The notes under the pieces are model-generated. The model was not told the origin of the DNA and did not search any database. It saw only the letters and a list, made by a program, of their open reading frames with translations. From an uncultured Prevotellaceae bacterium (GTDB lineage: Bacteria > Bacteroidota > Bacteroidia > Bacteroidales > Bacteroidaceae): a stretch of 61,451 bases of DNA. Made by a program: the position numbers and the translations under genes. Position 1 is the first letter of the stretch, and each line of letters opens with the position of its first letter. Shown here piece after piece: positions 42,938 to 50,762 of this stretch. The DNA lies in NCBI GenBank assembly GCA_937900485.1, contig CALCEL010000068.1, forward strand, positions 1-61,451, written 5' to 3'.

Positions 42938-44419
42938 ATGAAAGCCAATAAAAGAATCATATCGCTCTTGTGTGTCATTATGTCACTCGCCTCATGTGTG
43001 AGGGACGTGGTGAACCCGCAGTCTATGAACTGCACTCCGCCTATATGGCCTGACTATATAGGTGTGACGGTGCCTGTGGATATCGCACCAATGAACTTCA
43101 ATATCCTGGACGACGAGTCGGGATATGTCACCGAGTGTGTCGACGTGGTGGCGAGAGGTAGTAAGGGAGGTGAGCTGCATGTGCAGGGTGAGTACGCTGA
43201 CTTCGACGTCGACGAGTGGCATGAGCTCACACGACGTAACAAGGGAGGAGCGATTGTGTTCTCCGTATGTGTCTACTCTGACGGCAAATGGAGAAAATAC
43301 GATGACTTCACCATGTATGTCAGTTCTTATCCCCTTGATGACTACGGACTGACGTACAGACGTATAGCGCCGGGATATGAGTCGGGTGGTGACATAGGTA
43401 TTTACCAGCGTGACATACACTCATTCGATGAGAGTGCTATATTGTCGGAGACTGCTGTCCCGGGACAGTGTATGAACTGTCACACAGCTAACAGATGCAG
43501 CGCCACGCAGTACCTGCTGCACATGAGAGGCGGCAAGGGAGGCACGCTGGTGGAAAACGGTGGCGCTCATAAGCTGCTGAACACTAAGACGGACAGTACA
43601 AAAGCTAATTGCGGATACAGCTACTGGCATCCTGACGGACGATATATCGTGTCTTCAATAAATAGTATTCATCAGTGTTTCTTCGTGGGAAAGGACAGAC
43701 GTATCGAGGTGTTTGATACCATGAGTGACGTGCTGGTGCTGGACACCGAGACTGATGAGCTGGTGCTCTGCCCGCTGCTGCAGACGGACGACTGGGAGAC
43801 ATACCCTGTCTTCTCCGCCGACGGCAAGACGGTGTTCTTCTCATCCGCCGCACCCCATGACCTGCCTGTCGACTACGACAAGGTGAGATACAGCATGTGC
43901 AGGATAGCTTTTGATGAAACTAACGCCACATTCGGAGAGACGGTGGACACGATTCTCTCCGCTGATGAGCAGGGAAAGAGCTTCACCTACGCAAGGCCGT
44001 CGTACGACGGACGATGGCTGATGTATAACGTCACGGACTTCGGTAACTTCCCTGTCAATCACACTGAGGCTGACTTATGGCTGATGGACCTGAGGACTGG
44101 ACAGACACGGCGTCTGGATGAGGTGAACAGTGATGACTCAGACAGCTTCCACAACTGGAGCTCCGACAGCCACTGGTTCGTGTTCTCAAGCAGAAGGGAG
44201 GACGGTATGTATAACAACGCGTACATAGCCTGCGTGGATGATGAGGGTAAGGTTACCAAGCCTTTTATTCTGCCGCAAAAGAATCCGCTGAAGCATTATC
44301 GTGAGTCGCTTGACTCATACAACTGCCCGGACTTCACTAAGGACAAGGTCCGCATGAATGCCAGACAGATAGGAAAAGAGATTATGGATGACCACAGGAC
44401 GAGGGTGACGGTCAGGTGA
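42938..44419 (+). CDS. PD40-type beta-propeller lipoprotein with CxxCH motif, copy 1
   Basis: 493 residues. The signal peptide ends LASC (Cys 20). Residues 35-140 form a conserved N-terminal domain (WPDYIGVTVPVDIAPMNF). GQCMNCHTAN at 177-185 carries a CxxCH motif (C178, C181, H182), the covalent haem c site. From about 225 on there are PD40 propeller blades (YSYWHPDGRYIVSS, FSADGKTVFFSS, PSYDGRWLMYNV, WSSDSHWFVFSSRREDG). It is anchored to the outer or inner membrane and faces the periplasm or surface. Each of the three paralogues here keeps the CxxCH. Role unknown; single-haem electron transfer or sensing is possible. Confidence 0.75.
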   Translation: MKANKRIISLLCVIMSLASCVRDVVNPQSMNCTPPIWPDYIGVTVPVDIAPMNFNILDDESGYVTECVDVVARGSKGGELHVQGEYADFDVDEWHELTRRNKGGAIVFSVCVYSDGKWRKYDDFTMYVSSYPLDDYGLTYRRIAPGYESGGDIGIYQRDIHSFDESAILSETAVPGQCMNCHTANRCSATQYLLHMRGGKGGTLVENGGAHKLLNTKTDSTKANCGYSYWHPDGRYIVSSINSIHQCFFVGKDRRIEVFDTMSDVLVLDTETDELVLCPLLQTDDWETYPVFSADGKTVFFSSAAPHDLPVDYDKVRYSMCRIAFDETNATFGETVDTILSADEQGKSFTYARPSYDGRWLMYNVTDFGNFPVNHTEADLWLMDLRTGQTRRLDEVNSDDSDSFHNWSSDSHWFVFSSRREDGMYNNAYIACVDDEGKVTKPFILPQKNPLKHYRESLDSYNCPDFTKDKVRMNARQIGKEIMDDHRTRVTVR

Positions 44420-44466
44420 CAGACTGACTGTTCCTTGTGCTCAACGCTAAATAATAAGATAGGGAA

Positions 44467-46026
44467 ATGGGAAAAGAGAAGAGATGGATGGTTGTCGTCG
44501 TCATGGTTCTGCTGACGGTGTGCTCCTGGTGTTTCTGGGCGTTACGCTATCCGCACGCTATGGCATATCAGGAACAGCTGCAGATGTTTTTGTTCGACCA
44601 TGAGTATTTTACCGAGAGGATTTGTCATCCTGGCGGATTGGCAAGGTATGTCAGTGAGTTTCTTGTGCAGTTTTATAATAATGTGTATGCCGGAGCTTTT
44701 GTCATCAGCATGCTTCTTCTCGCAGTACACTATGCCGTGGGCGTGCTGTCGAGAAGGAGAGACGAGTCGTGTTTCTGGTATGCTCTCACACTCTTGCCTT
44801 CGCTGGCTCTGTGGATGTCTATGGGTGACATGAACGTACGTTTCATGTTTGCGGTGTCTCTGTTGTTCGCCCTCGTTGCCATGGTGGGTTATCCGCGTGG
44901 GAAGGACCTGAGATGTTGTGTCTCTTACCTCATCATACTCACACCGCTGCTCTTCATGGCTGCAGGCCCATCGTTCTTTGTCTTTGTCTTGTACGTGTCA
45001 TTGACGGAGCTGACGAGTCGCCGCTCAGTGGTGCTAGCCCTGCTGGCTCTGTTCTATTCAGTGGTGTGTGTGATATGTGTCGCACCTTTCGTCCCGTGTC
45101 CTGTCTATCGTCTCTTCTATGGCATAGGTTACAGTCTCGTGATAAACGAGTTGCCGACATCGCTCTACGCCGTCATGACGTTGACGTCGGTCACTCCTGT
45201 TGTGACTCGTCTACTGCCTGTGCCGGATGATAAGGGTAAGCGTTCTCTCGTGATATCACTGTGTATGTGTGTTGCGGCTGCGCTATTGACAGCTGGAGTC
45301 TACCCGTCGGCTTTTCAGAAGTCAAGGTATGATGTCTTACGAAGTGACTATCTTATGAGGTCAATGCGCTGGGACTCTATCATCAGAGAAGCGGAGAAGG
45401 AGCAGCCTCACGCACCGCTCACCGTGGCAACTCTCAATCTGGCGCTCGCCATGAGAGGACAACTGACGGAGAGGGGAGGACAGTTCTTCCAGAACGGATG
45501 GCAAGGCGCATTTCCAGCGTTCAACAAGAATTTTGAGTATTCCATCATGACGGCGGAGATATACTACCATCTCGGACTAATCAACACGGCACAGAGACTC
45601 GACTTCGAGGCTATGGAGGCTATACCGGATAATAACAAGAGTGTACGTGTGGTGAAACGGTTGGCGGAGACTAACATCATAAACGGTGACTATGTGGTGG
45701 CGAGAAGATACCTGAGACTGCTGGAGAAGACAATGTTCTACAGCACGTGGGCAAAAAGGACTCTCTCGCTCGTGGGAAATGAGATGGCGGTGGAGAAGCA
45801 TCCTGAGTACGGATACCTGAGAAAGATGAGGCTGAGAAACGACTTCTTCTTCAGCGAACAGGAGATAGATAAGATTATGGGGCAGCTGGTGATGTCTAAT
45901 AAGGATAATAACCTTGCTGTACAGTATCTGCTCTTCCTTCCACAGCTGGAGGGTAACCGACAGAAGTATATGATGTACCTCGACTTCGTCAATAATATAA
46001 GGAGTGGGGCAGTGAGTGATTTCTGA
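44467..46026 (+). CDS. DUF6057-like integral membrane protein, copy 2
   Basis: 519 residues, paralogue of 41273-42916. Conserved: WALRYPHAMAYQEQLQMFLF near residue 20, GGLARYVSEFLVQFYNNVY, YDVLRSDYLMRSMRWDSII and RLAETNIINGDYVVARRYLR. About nine hydrophobic segments precede a soluble, helical repeat-like C-terminal half. It begins 47 bases after the first PD40 gene and ends 71 bases before the second, so the order membrane protein - CxxCH lipoprotein is repeated exactly. This points to duplication of a two-gene unit. Function unknown. Confidence 0.7.
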   Translation: MGKEKRWMVVVVMVLLTVCSWCFWALRYPHAMAYQEQLQMFLFDHEYFTERICHPGGLARYVSEFLVQFYNNVYAGAFVISMLLLAVHYAVGVLSRRRDESCFWYALTLLPSLALWMSMGDMNVRFMFAVSLLFALVAMVGYPRGKDLRCCVSYLIILTPLLFMAAGPSFFVFVLYVSLTELTSRRSVVLALLALFYSVVCVICVAPFVPCPVYRLFYGIGYSLVINELPTSLYAVMTLTSVTPVVTRLLPVPDDKGKRSLVISLCMCVAAALLTAGVYPSAFQKSRYDVLRSDYLMRSMRWDSIIREAEKEQPHAPLTVATLNLALAMRGQLTERGGQFFQNGWQGAFPAFNKNFEYSIMTAEIYYHLGLINTAQRLDFEAMEAIPDNNKSVRVVKRLAETNIINGDYVVARRYLRLLEKTMFYSTWAKRTLSLVGNEMAVEKHPEYGYLRKMRLRNDFFFSEQEIDKIMGQLVMSNKDNNLAVQYLLFLPQLEGNRQKYMMYLDFVNNIRSGAVSDF

Positions 46027-46097
46027 TGTTTGTGTAACATGCTCACCCGTCTCGCATGATGACGAGTGGTAATATATTTTTCGAGATGACTTTTTCT

Positions 46098-47564
46098 ATG
46101 ATGAGACGCTTTATGCTTTCTTTGGCTCTTGCGACGCTGATGTCGTGCGAACACCATGTGGAGAACGCGGTGGACGTGGAGGAGTTCCCGTCGATCTTTC
46201 CTGATTATATCGGTGTTACCATACCTTCAGATATCGCACCGATGGATTTTGACCTGACAGACACGGATTTCGACTGCATGGATGTGACGGTCAAAGGGGA
46301 GAGGGGAGGAAAGATACATTCTAACGGCACGACGGCGGATTTTGACGTCGATGAGTGGCGTGACTTGCTGTCGCTAAATAAAGGTGGCAAGATTGTGTTC
46401 TCAGTGTGTGTGGAGAGAAACGGCAAGTGGTTTCGATATAAGGAGTTCGATATGTATGTCAGCCAGCATGACCTGGAGGAGTGGGGACTGACGTACAGAA
46501 GGGTGGCTCCGGGATATGAGGTGTATAGCCAGATGGGACTTTATCAACGTGACCTGAGCTCCTTCGACGAGTATGAGATATTGTCGAACGAGAGAATACC
46601 TGGCAACTGTGTCAATTGCCATACAAGTAATAAAACTAATCCGGATAATTACCTGTTTCACGTGAGAGGGGGGCAGGGAGCCACGGTGTTGCATAAGAAG
46701 GGTAACACGATGCTGCTGGATACGAAGACGAGTGAAACGCTGGGACTGTGCGTCTACCCTTATTGGCATAAGGACGGACGTTTCGTGGCGTTCTCCACTA
46801 ATAACACGCGTCAGGCTTTTCATGTGTCTGACCCGTCACGTGTCGAGGTGTTCGATTATGACAGTGATCTTCAGATACTGGATACGGAGAGTAACACTCT
46901 GTTGTTGTCTCCTCTTGTCATGCGTGAGGACTATAACGAGACTTATCCGTGTTTCTCGGCTGACGGAAGCAGACTTTTTTTCTGTTCAGCAAAACAACGT
47001 GACTTCCCGACGGGCACGCGTGATGTGAGATACGGACTGATGGCAATGGACTTCGATGTGTCACATGCGTCATACGGCTCTGTCGTCGACACGCTAATCG
47101 ACGCCGAGAGGGATAGCATCAGCATAGCTTTCCCTAAGCCGTCGTACGATGGCAGGTATATCATGTTCACTGTCGCCGACTATGGCACTTTTCCTATATG
47201 GCATCACGAGGCGGACTTGTGTCTGCTAAACCTGTCTGACGGCTCTTGGAGAAAGATGGATGAGGTGAACAGTGACGACACGGAGTCTTATCATAACTGG
47301 AGTGATAACAGCCGATGGTTCGTGTTCTCGTCACGTCGCGAGGACGGACTGTACACACGACTCTATCTCTCCTCCATCGGCGAGGACGGCATGGCGACTA
47401 AGCCTTTCCTCCTTCCTCAACGTAATCCAAGACATTTTTATGAGCGTATGATGTATAGTTATAACGTGCCGGATTTCACTAAGCGTAAGGTGGAGATGGA
47501 GAAGAGAAAGGTCTCTAACGGAATCTTATCGGAGCAGAGGATAAGACTCTCTTCACGTCGTTGA
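46098..47564 (+). CDS. PD40-type beta-propeller lipoprotein with CxxCH motif, copy 2
   Basis: About 488 residues from the ATG at 46098 (other in-frame ATGs at 46056, 46086 and 46101). Lipobox LATLMSC (Cys 17). Same plan as copy 1: FPDYIGVTIPSDIAPMDFDL, then PGNCVNCHTSNK with C171, C174 and H175, then propeller blades (YPYWHKDGRFVAFS, CFSADGSRLFFCSA, SYDGRYIMFTVADYGTFPIW, WSDNSRWFVFSSRREDG). Its last 50 bases overlap the 3' end of the convergent third copy, so both genes code on opposite strands there. Role unknown. Confidence 0.75.
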   Translation: MMRRFMLSLALATLMSCEHHVENAVDVEEFPSIFPDYIGVTIPSDIAPMDFDLTDTDFDCMDVTVKGERGGKIHSNGTTADFDVDEWRDLLSLNKGGKIVFSVCVERNGKWFRYKEFDMYVSQHDLEEWGLTYRRVAPGYEVYSQMGLYQRDLSSFDEYEILSNERIPGNCVNCHTSNKTNPDNYLFHVRGGQGATVLHKKGNTMLLDTKTSETLGLCVYPYWHKDGRFVAFSTNNTRQAFHVSDPSRVEVFDYDSDLQILDTESNTLLLSPLVMREDYNETYPCFSADGSRLFFCSAKQRDFPTGTRDVRYGLMAMDFDVSHASYGSVVDTLIDAERDSISIAFPKPSYDGRYIMFTVADYGTFPIWHHEADLCLLNLSDGSWRKMDEVNSDDTESYHNWSDNSRWFVFSSRREDGLYTRLYLSSIGEDGMATKPFLLPQRNPRHFYERMMYSYNVPDFTKRKVEMEKRKVSNGILSEQRIRLSSRR

Positions 47565-48975
47565 CGCTGAATGGCAGCTTGCCCTTACCTTGTTCCGGAG
47601 CGTTGAAGGATTTCAGCGTGTTGTCATAGTACGTTGGATATTTCTGTGGCAGGACAAAAGGCTTACTACACTCTCCGTCTTTGTCGACGTGTGTGTAGTA
47701 TGCCTTACCATACAGACCATCATCTCTCTTTGACGCAAAGACGAGCCAACGGCTGTTCGATGACCAGCTGTGGTAGGTGTCTGACATGTCTGAGTTGACA
47801 ATGTTCATGTCTTTTGTCTCTCCTGTCCTCATGTCCATCATCTGAAGGTCTGACTCACGGTGCCATATCGGGAACGTGCCGTAGTCAGCCACGGTATATA
47901 CAATGTACGCACCGTCAGGACTGAATCTCGGATGACAGACACTCTTGCCTTGAGTCCTCGAGTTGTATATCGTGTCCACACTTTCCCCGAGTGTACCGTC
48001 ATGTTCGTCAAAAGCTATCCTGCACAAACTGTATCTCTGTTTCCGCAGGTCTGGCAACGAGTCTATGGACGGAGCGGTGCAGTAATACACGTATTTACCG
48101 TCAGGTGAGAAGGTGGGGAATGTCTCATTGATGGTGTCTTCACATAGCATAGGACATGTCTTGATGCTGTTGTCTCTCAGGTCTGCTATGTATACGTCAC
48201 TCTTGCTGTCAAAGACTTCCATGCGCTTGCTGGCTGACGAGTGAAAAGCGGGTATGATCTCATTGGCGGAGAAGACCAGAAAGCGTCCGTTGGGAGAGAA
48301 TGAGTAGTAGACGCTGCTGCTAACCATTCCTTCTTTTTTGATGTCCAGCTTGCGAAGCTGACCTGCAGTGTTGAGTATGGCACCACCGTCTTTTCCTCTT
48401 ACGTAGAACATCGAAGTGTCTGGACTCTGATTGGAGTAGACGTGACAATTCATGCATTTGTTTCCTATGACGTTATGGTCACAGAAGTTTCTGGTGTCGA
48501 AGGACTCCACACATCTCTCCTGAAGCACTAACTCGTTAAACACCTCGTAGTCCGGTTCTATGAGACGATAGGTGATATAAGGGTCCACACGGTCGGCAGA
48601 CACTTCCCACGTGAAGGCATCGTACTCCTTCCACTTGCCTGCTGACTTGACGACAATCCTGACTCTGAGTCTCTTGCCGGTGCTGCTGTTCAGCATGTCT
48701 CTCCATTCTCCCTCGTCGAAGGTCACCTCGTTTCCTGACCCTTGATATATCATATCGTCATCTACATAGACGCAGATGTCTTCCGTGTTCTCTCTCAACA
48801 GGAAGTTGAGCGGGGCGATGTTTACCGGTATGGTAATGTCTTTGTAGTCAGGATATATCGGCGCTTCACTGTGTGTGTGTGTGACATCCTTGGGAATGCG
48901 GCTAACACACGATGACAAAAGGGTGAGCGCGGCACATATTAGTATTAAGTAAGTTGGTGTAGGTCTGTTTCTCAT
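47515..48975 (-). CDS. PD40-type beta-propeller lipoprotein with CxxCH motif, copy 3 (convergent)
   Basis: 486 residues on the minus strand. Lipobox LTLLSSC (Cys 23), N-terminal domain YPDYKDITIPVNIAPLNF, GNKCMNCHVYSN with C174, C177 and H178, then propeller blades (FSPNGRFLVFSANE, FSPDGKYVYYCTA, RFSPDGAYIVYTVADYGTFP, WSSNSRWLVFASKRDDG). It is more diverged than copies 1 and 2 from each other and has no DUF6057 partner of its own next to it. The 3' end overlaps copy 2 by 50 bases. Upstream lies a direct-repeat pair (49013-49084). Confidence 0.75.
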   Translation of the reverse strand: MRNRPTPTYLILICAALTLLSSCVSRIPKDVTHTHSEAPIYPDYKDITIPVNIAPLNFLLRENTEDICVYVDDDMIYQGSGNEVTFDEGEWRDMLNSSTGKRLRVRIVVKSAGKWKEYDAFTWEVSADRVDPYITYRLIEPDYEVFNELVLQERCVESFDTRNFCDHNVIGNKCMNCHVYSNQSPDTSMFYVRGKDGGAILNTAGQLRKLDIKKEGMVSSSVYYSFSPNGRFLVFSANEIIPAFHSSASKRMEVFDSKSDVYIADLRDNSIKTCPMLCEDTINETFPTFSPDGKYVYYCTAPSIDSLPDLRKQRYSLCRIAFDEHDGTLGESVDTIYNSRTQGKSVCHPRFSPDGAYIVYTVADYGTFPIWHRESDLQMMDMRTGETKDMNIVNSDMSDTYHSWSSNSRWLVFASKRDDGLYGKAYYTHVDKDGECSKPFVLPQKYPTYYDNTLKSFNAPEQGKGKLPFSVNDVKRVLSSAPIRFR

Positions 48976-49012
48976 CTCGCCTTATGTTTTTCCTTGTATT
49001 ATTATTTGTTCA

Positions 49013-49084
49013 GTCTGACAGCACAATGTACGTCATCTTTTCTCTTTGTGTCTCTTGTTAGGTCTGACAGCGCAGTATACGTCA
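49013..49084 (-). repeat. Imperfect direct repeat upstream of PD40 copy 3
   Basis: 49013-49035 and 49062-49084 match at 20 of 23 bases, 49 bases apart, and similarity extends a few bases further upstream. The second unit overlaps the queG stop. The pair lies in the promoter region of the minus-strand lipoprotein gene and may be an operator or a small duplication. Confidence 0.6.
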
Positions 49085-50062
49085 ACCCTTTCCTTTCTTT
49101 CTTTTCGTTATAAACTCGATGTTTCTCCTCAGCCCGTCGTATTTTGCTCTCTTCACGGCGGAGCCTTTGAAGATGGTCCGATACTGTTCTTGTGTCAGAC
49201 TGTCCCAGTCGTCGTCTCTCATGTCGAGAAACTCGTCAGAAGGAAAGAACTCTGTTATCGTTGTTGGTTCTGCGAATCTGTTGTATGGACAAGCGAGCTG
49301 GCATCTGTCACATCCATATATATAATGTATGTCGTCTGTCGGCATCATCCCCTCATCGCCATCGATGTTTATCGGTCCTCTGTTCTCTATGGTCAGGTAG
49401 CTCAGGCATTTATTGGCGTCAAGGCAGTACGGAGTGAGAGCCTTGCCCGGACATGCCGTGACGCATCTCTCGCATTTGCCGCATCTGGATTCGATAGGAC
49501 TGTCATAGTCCATCTCCAGGTCTGTGATAATCTCAGCTAGGAAGAAGAATGACCCTGAGTGAGGTATGATGAGGTTGGTGTTCTTGCCTATCCAACCCAG
49601 TCCGGCCTTCGTTGCCCAGTATCTGTCGAGCATGGGCACCGTGTCGACACACATCTTGAATTGTGGCGGAGTGTCTGTCTCTCTCTCCTCGTTTATCCTC
49701 TCTGTTATCGTTGTTATCAGCAAACGTAGCTTGTCTTTTATCACGTCGTGGTAGTCCTTGCCGTAAGCGTAGTAGGCAAACTGATACTGGTCGTCAGAAA
49801 GACGTCTCTCTGGGTAATAGTTCATCGCCAGTGATATGATGGTCTTGGCATCCGGCATCAGCAACAGCGGATTCAGTCTCTTGTCGAGGTTGTTGCGTAG
49901 GTAGTCCATGTCCGCATGTTTGCCATTCTCTATCCATTGACGATAGGCCTCTGCCGTGTCACTGTCTACCGGTGCTGCTTTTGACATCCCGACAGCAGAA
50001 AAGCCGAGACGTCTTGCCTCGGCTTTTATCATGCTTGACAGTGTGTCGGTGACCTTACTCAT
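49082..50062 (-). CDS. queG: Epoxyqueuosine reductase
   Basis: 326 residues from the ATG at 50062 (an upstream frame to 50110 is ignored since it runs back into the previous gene). It performs the last step of queuosine synthesis in tRNA, using cobalamin and two [4Fe-4S] clusters. Visible: MCVDTVPMLDRYWATKAGLGWIG in parts (VDTVP, AGLGWIGKNTNLI), the cluster ligands CGKCERCVTACPGKAL and the second set CLSYLTIENRG / YGCDRCQLACPYN. The start overlaps the deacetylase stop by eight bases, so the two are co-transcribed. Confidence 0.95.
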   Translation of the reverse strand: MSKVTDTLSSMIKAEARRLGFSAVGMSKAAPVDSDTAEAYRQWIENGKHADMDYLRNNLDKRLNPLLLMPDAKTIISLAMNYYPERRLSDDQYQFAYYAYGKDYHDVIKDKLRLLITTITERINEERETDTPPQFKMCVDTVPMLDRYWATKAGLGWIGKNTNLIIPHSGSFFFLAEIITDLEMDYDSPIESRCGKCERCVTACPGKALTPYCLDANKCLSYLTIENRGPINIDGDEGMMPTDDIHYIYGCDRCQLACPYNRFAEPTTITEFFPSDEFLDMRDDDWDSLTQEQYRTIFKGSAVKRAKYDGLRRNIEFITKRKKGKG

Positions 50063-50699
50063 CTGGTGTTCTTTTTTGTTTTGGGTCGTCATCGAAAACC
50101 TTGAACTCATATCCTTGCTCGATGAGCCATTCTATGGACTGAGGCAAGGCGGTCTTCAGCTTGTCGATGCTTTTCAGTGAGTCGTGAAAGGTGATGATGG
50201 AACCATTGCGTGTGTATCGGCGCACGTTGTCGAACACGTCGTCGGCTGTGAGCAGTCTCGAGTAGTCTCTCGTGACCACGTCCCACATGATTACCCTGTA
50301 GTGTCGCTGAAGACGAAAATACTGCAACGGCTTCATCCAACCGTGCGGCGGACGGAACAGGTTGGTGTGGATGAGTTTGTCAGCTTTGTTGGCATTCCAT
50401 AGATACTGCCAACTCCATACTTTCAAACCTCCTATGTGATTGAAGGTGTGGTTGCCCAGTCTGTGTCCATGCGACTTGATGAGCTCGAACAGCTCAGGGT
50501 ATTTCCGCACGTTGTCTCCAACCATGAAGAACGTTGCCTTGATGCCATACTTGTCGAGTGTCTCAATCAGCCATGGCGTCGACTCAGGTATCGGACCGTC
50601 ATCGAATGTCAGGTACACTGACTTATCGTTCTTGTCCATACGCCATGTAGCGCCAGGGTATAGCCACCGTAACCACTTGCTTGGTTGCTCTATAAACAT
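50055..50699 (-). CDS. Polysaccharide deacetylase (NodB-like)
   Basis: 214 residues from the ATG at 50699; a TTG start at 50732 is unlikely. The NodB fold is complete: YLTFDDGPIPESTPWLIETL (catalytic Asp and metal Asp), HRLGNHTFNHIGG (metal His residues), FRPPHGWMKPLQY and SIITFHDSLKSIDKL. It removes N-acetyl groups from a polysaccharide or peptidoglycan sugar. There is no signal peptide, so the enzyme may act in the cytoplasm or be membrane-tethered through the hydrophobic N-terminus. It overlaps queG and follows the DUF2723 gene, separated by a terminator hairpin. Confidence 0.87.
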   Translation of the reverse strand: MFIEQPSKWLRWLYPGATWRMDKNDKSVYLTFDDGPIPESTPWLIETLDKYGIKATFFMVGDNVRKYPELFELIKSHGHRLGNHTFNHIGGLKVWSWQYLWNANKADKLIHTNLFRPPHGWMKPLQYFRLQRHYRVIMWDVVTRDYSRLLTADDVFDNVRRYTRNGSIITFHDSLKSIDKLKTALPQSIEWLIEQGYEFKVFDDDPKQKRTPDE

Positions 50700-50708
50700 T
50701 TCTTTGAA

Positions 50709-50755
50709 TAAAAGACTCCACTCCCGGCTCAACAGATGAGAGACGGAAGTGGAGT
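50709..50755 (-). terminator. Terminator of the DUF2723 gene
   Basis: Arms 50715-50722 and 50748-50755 pair perfectly with further partial pairing inside; on the minus strand a TCTTTT tail follows. Confidence 0.7.
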
Positions 50756-50762
50756 GTTAGGT

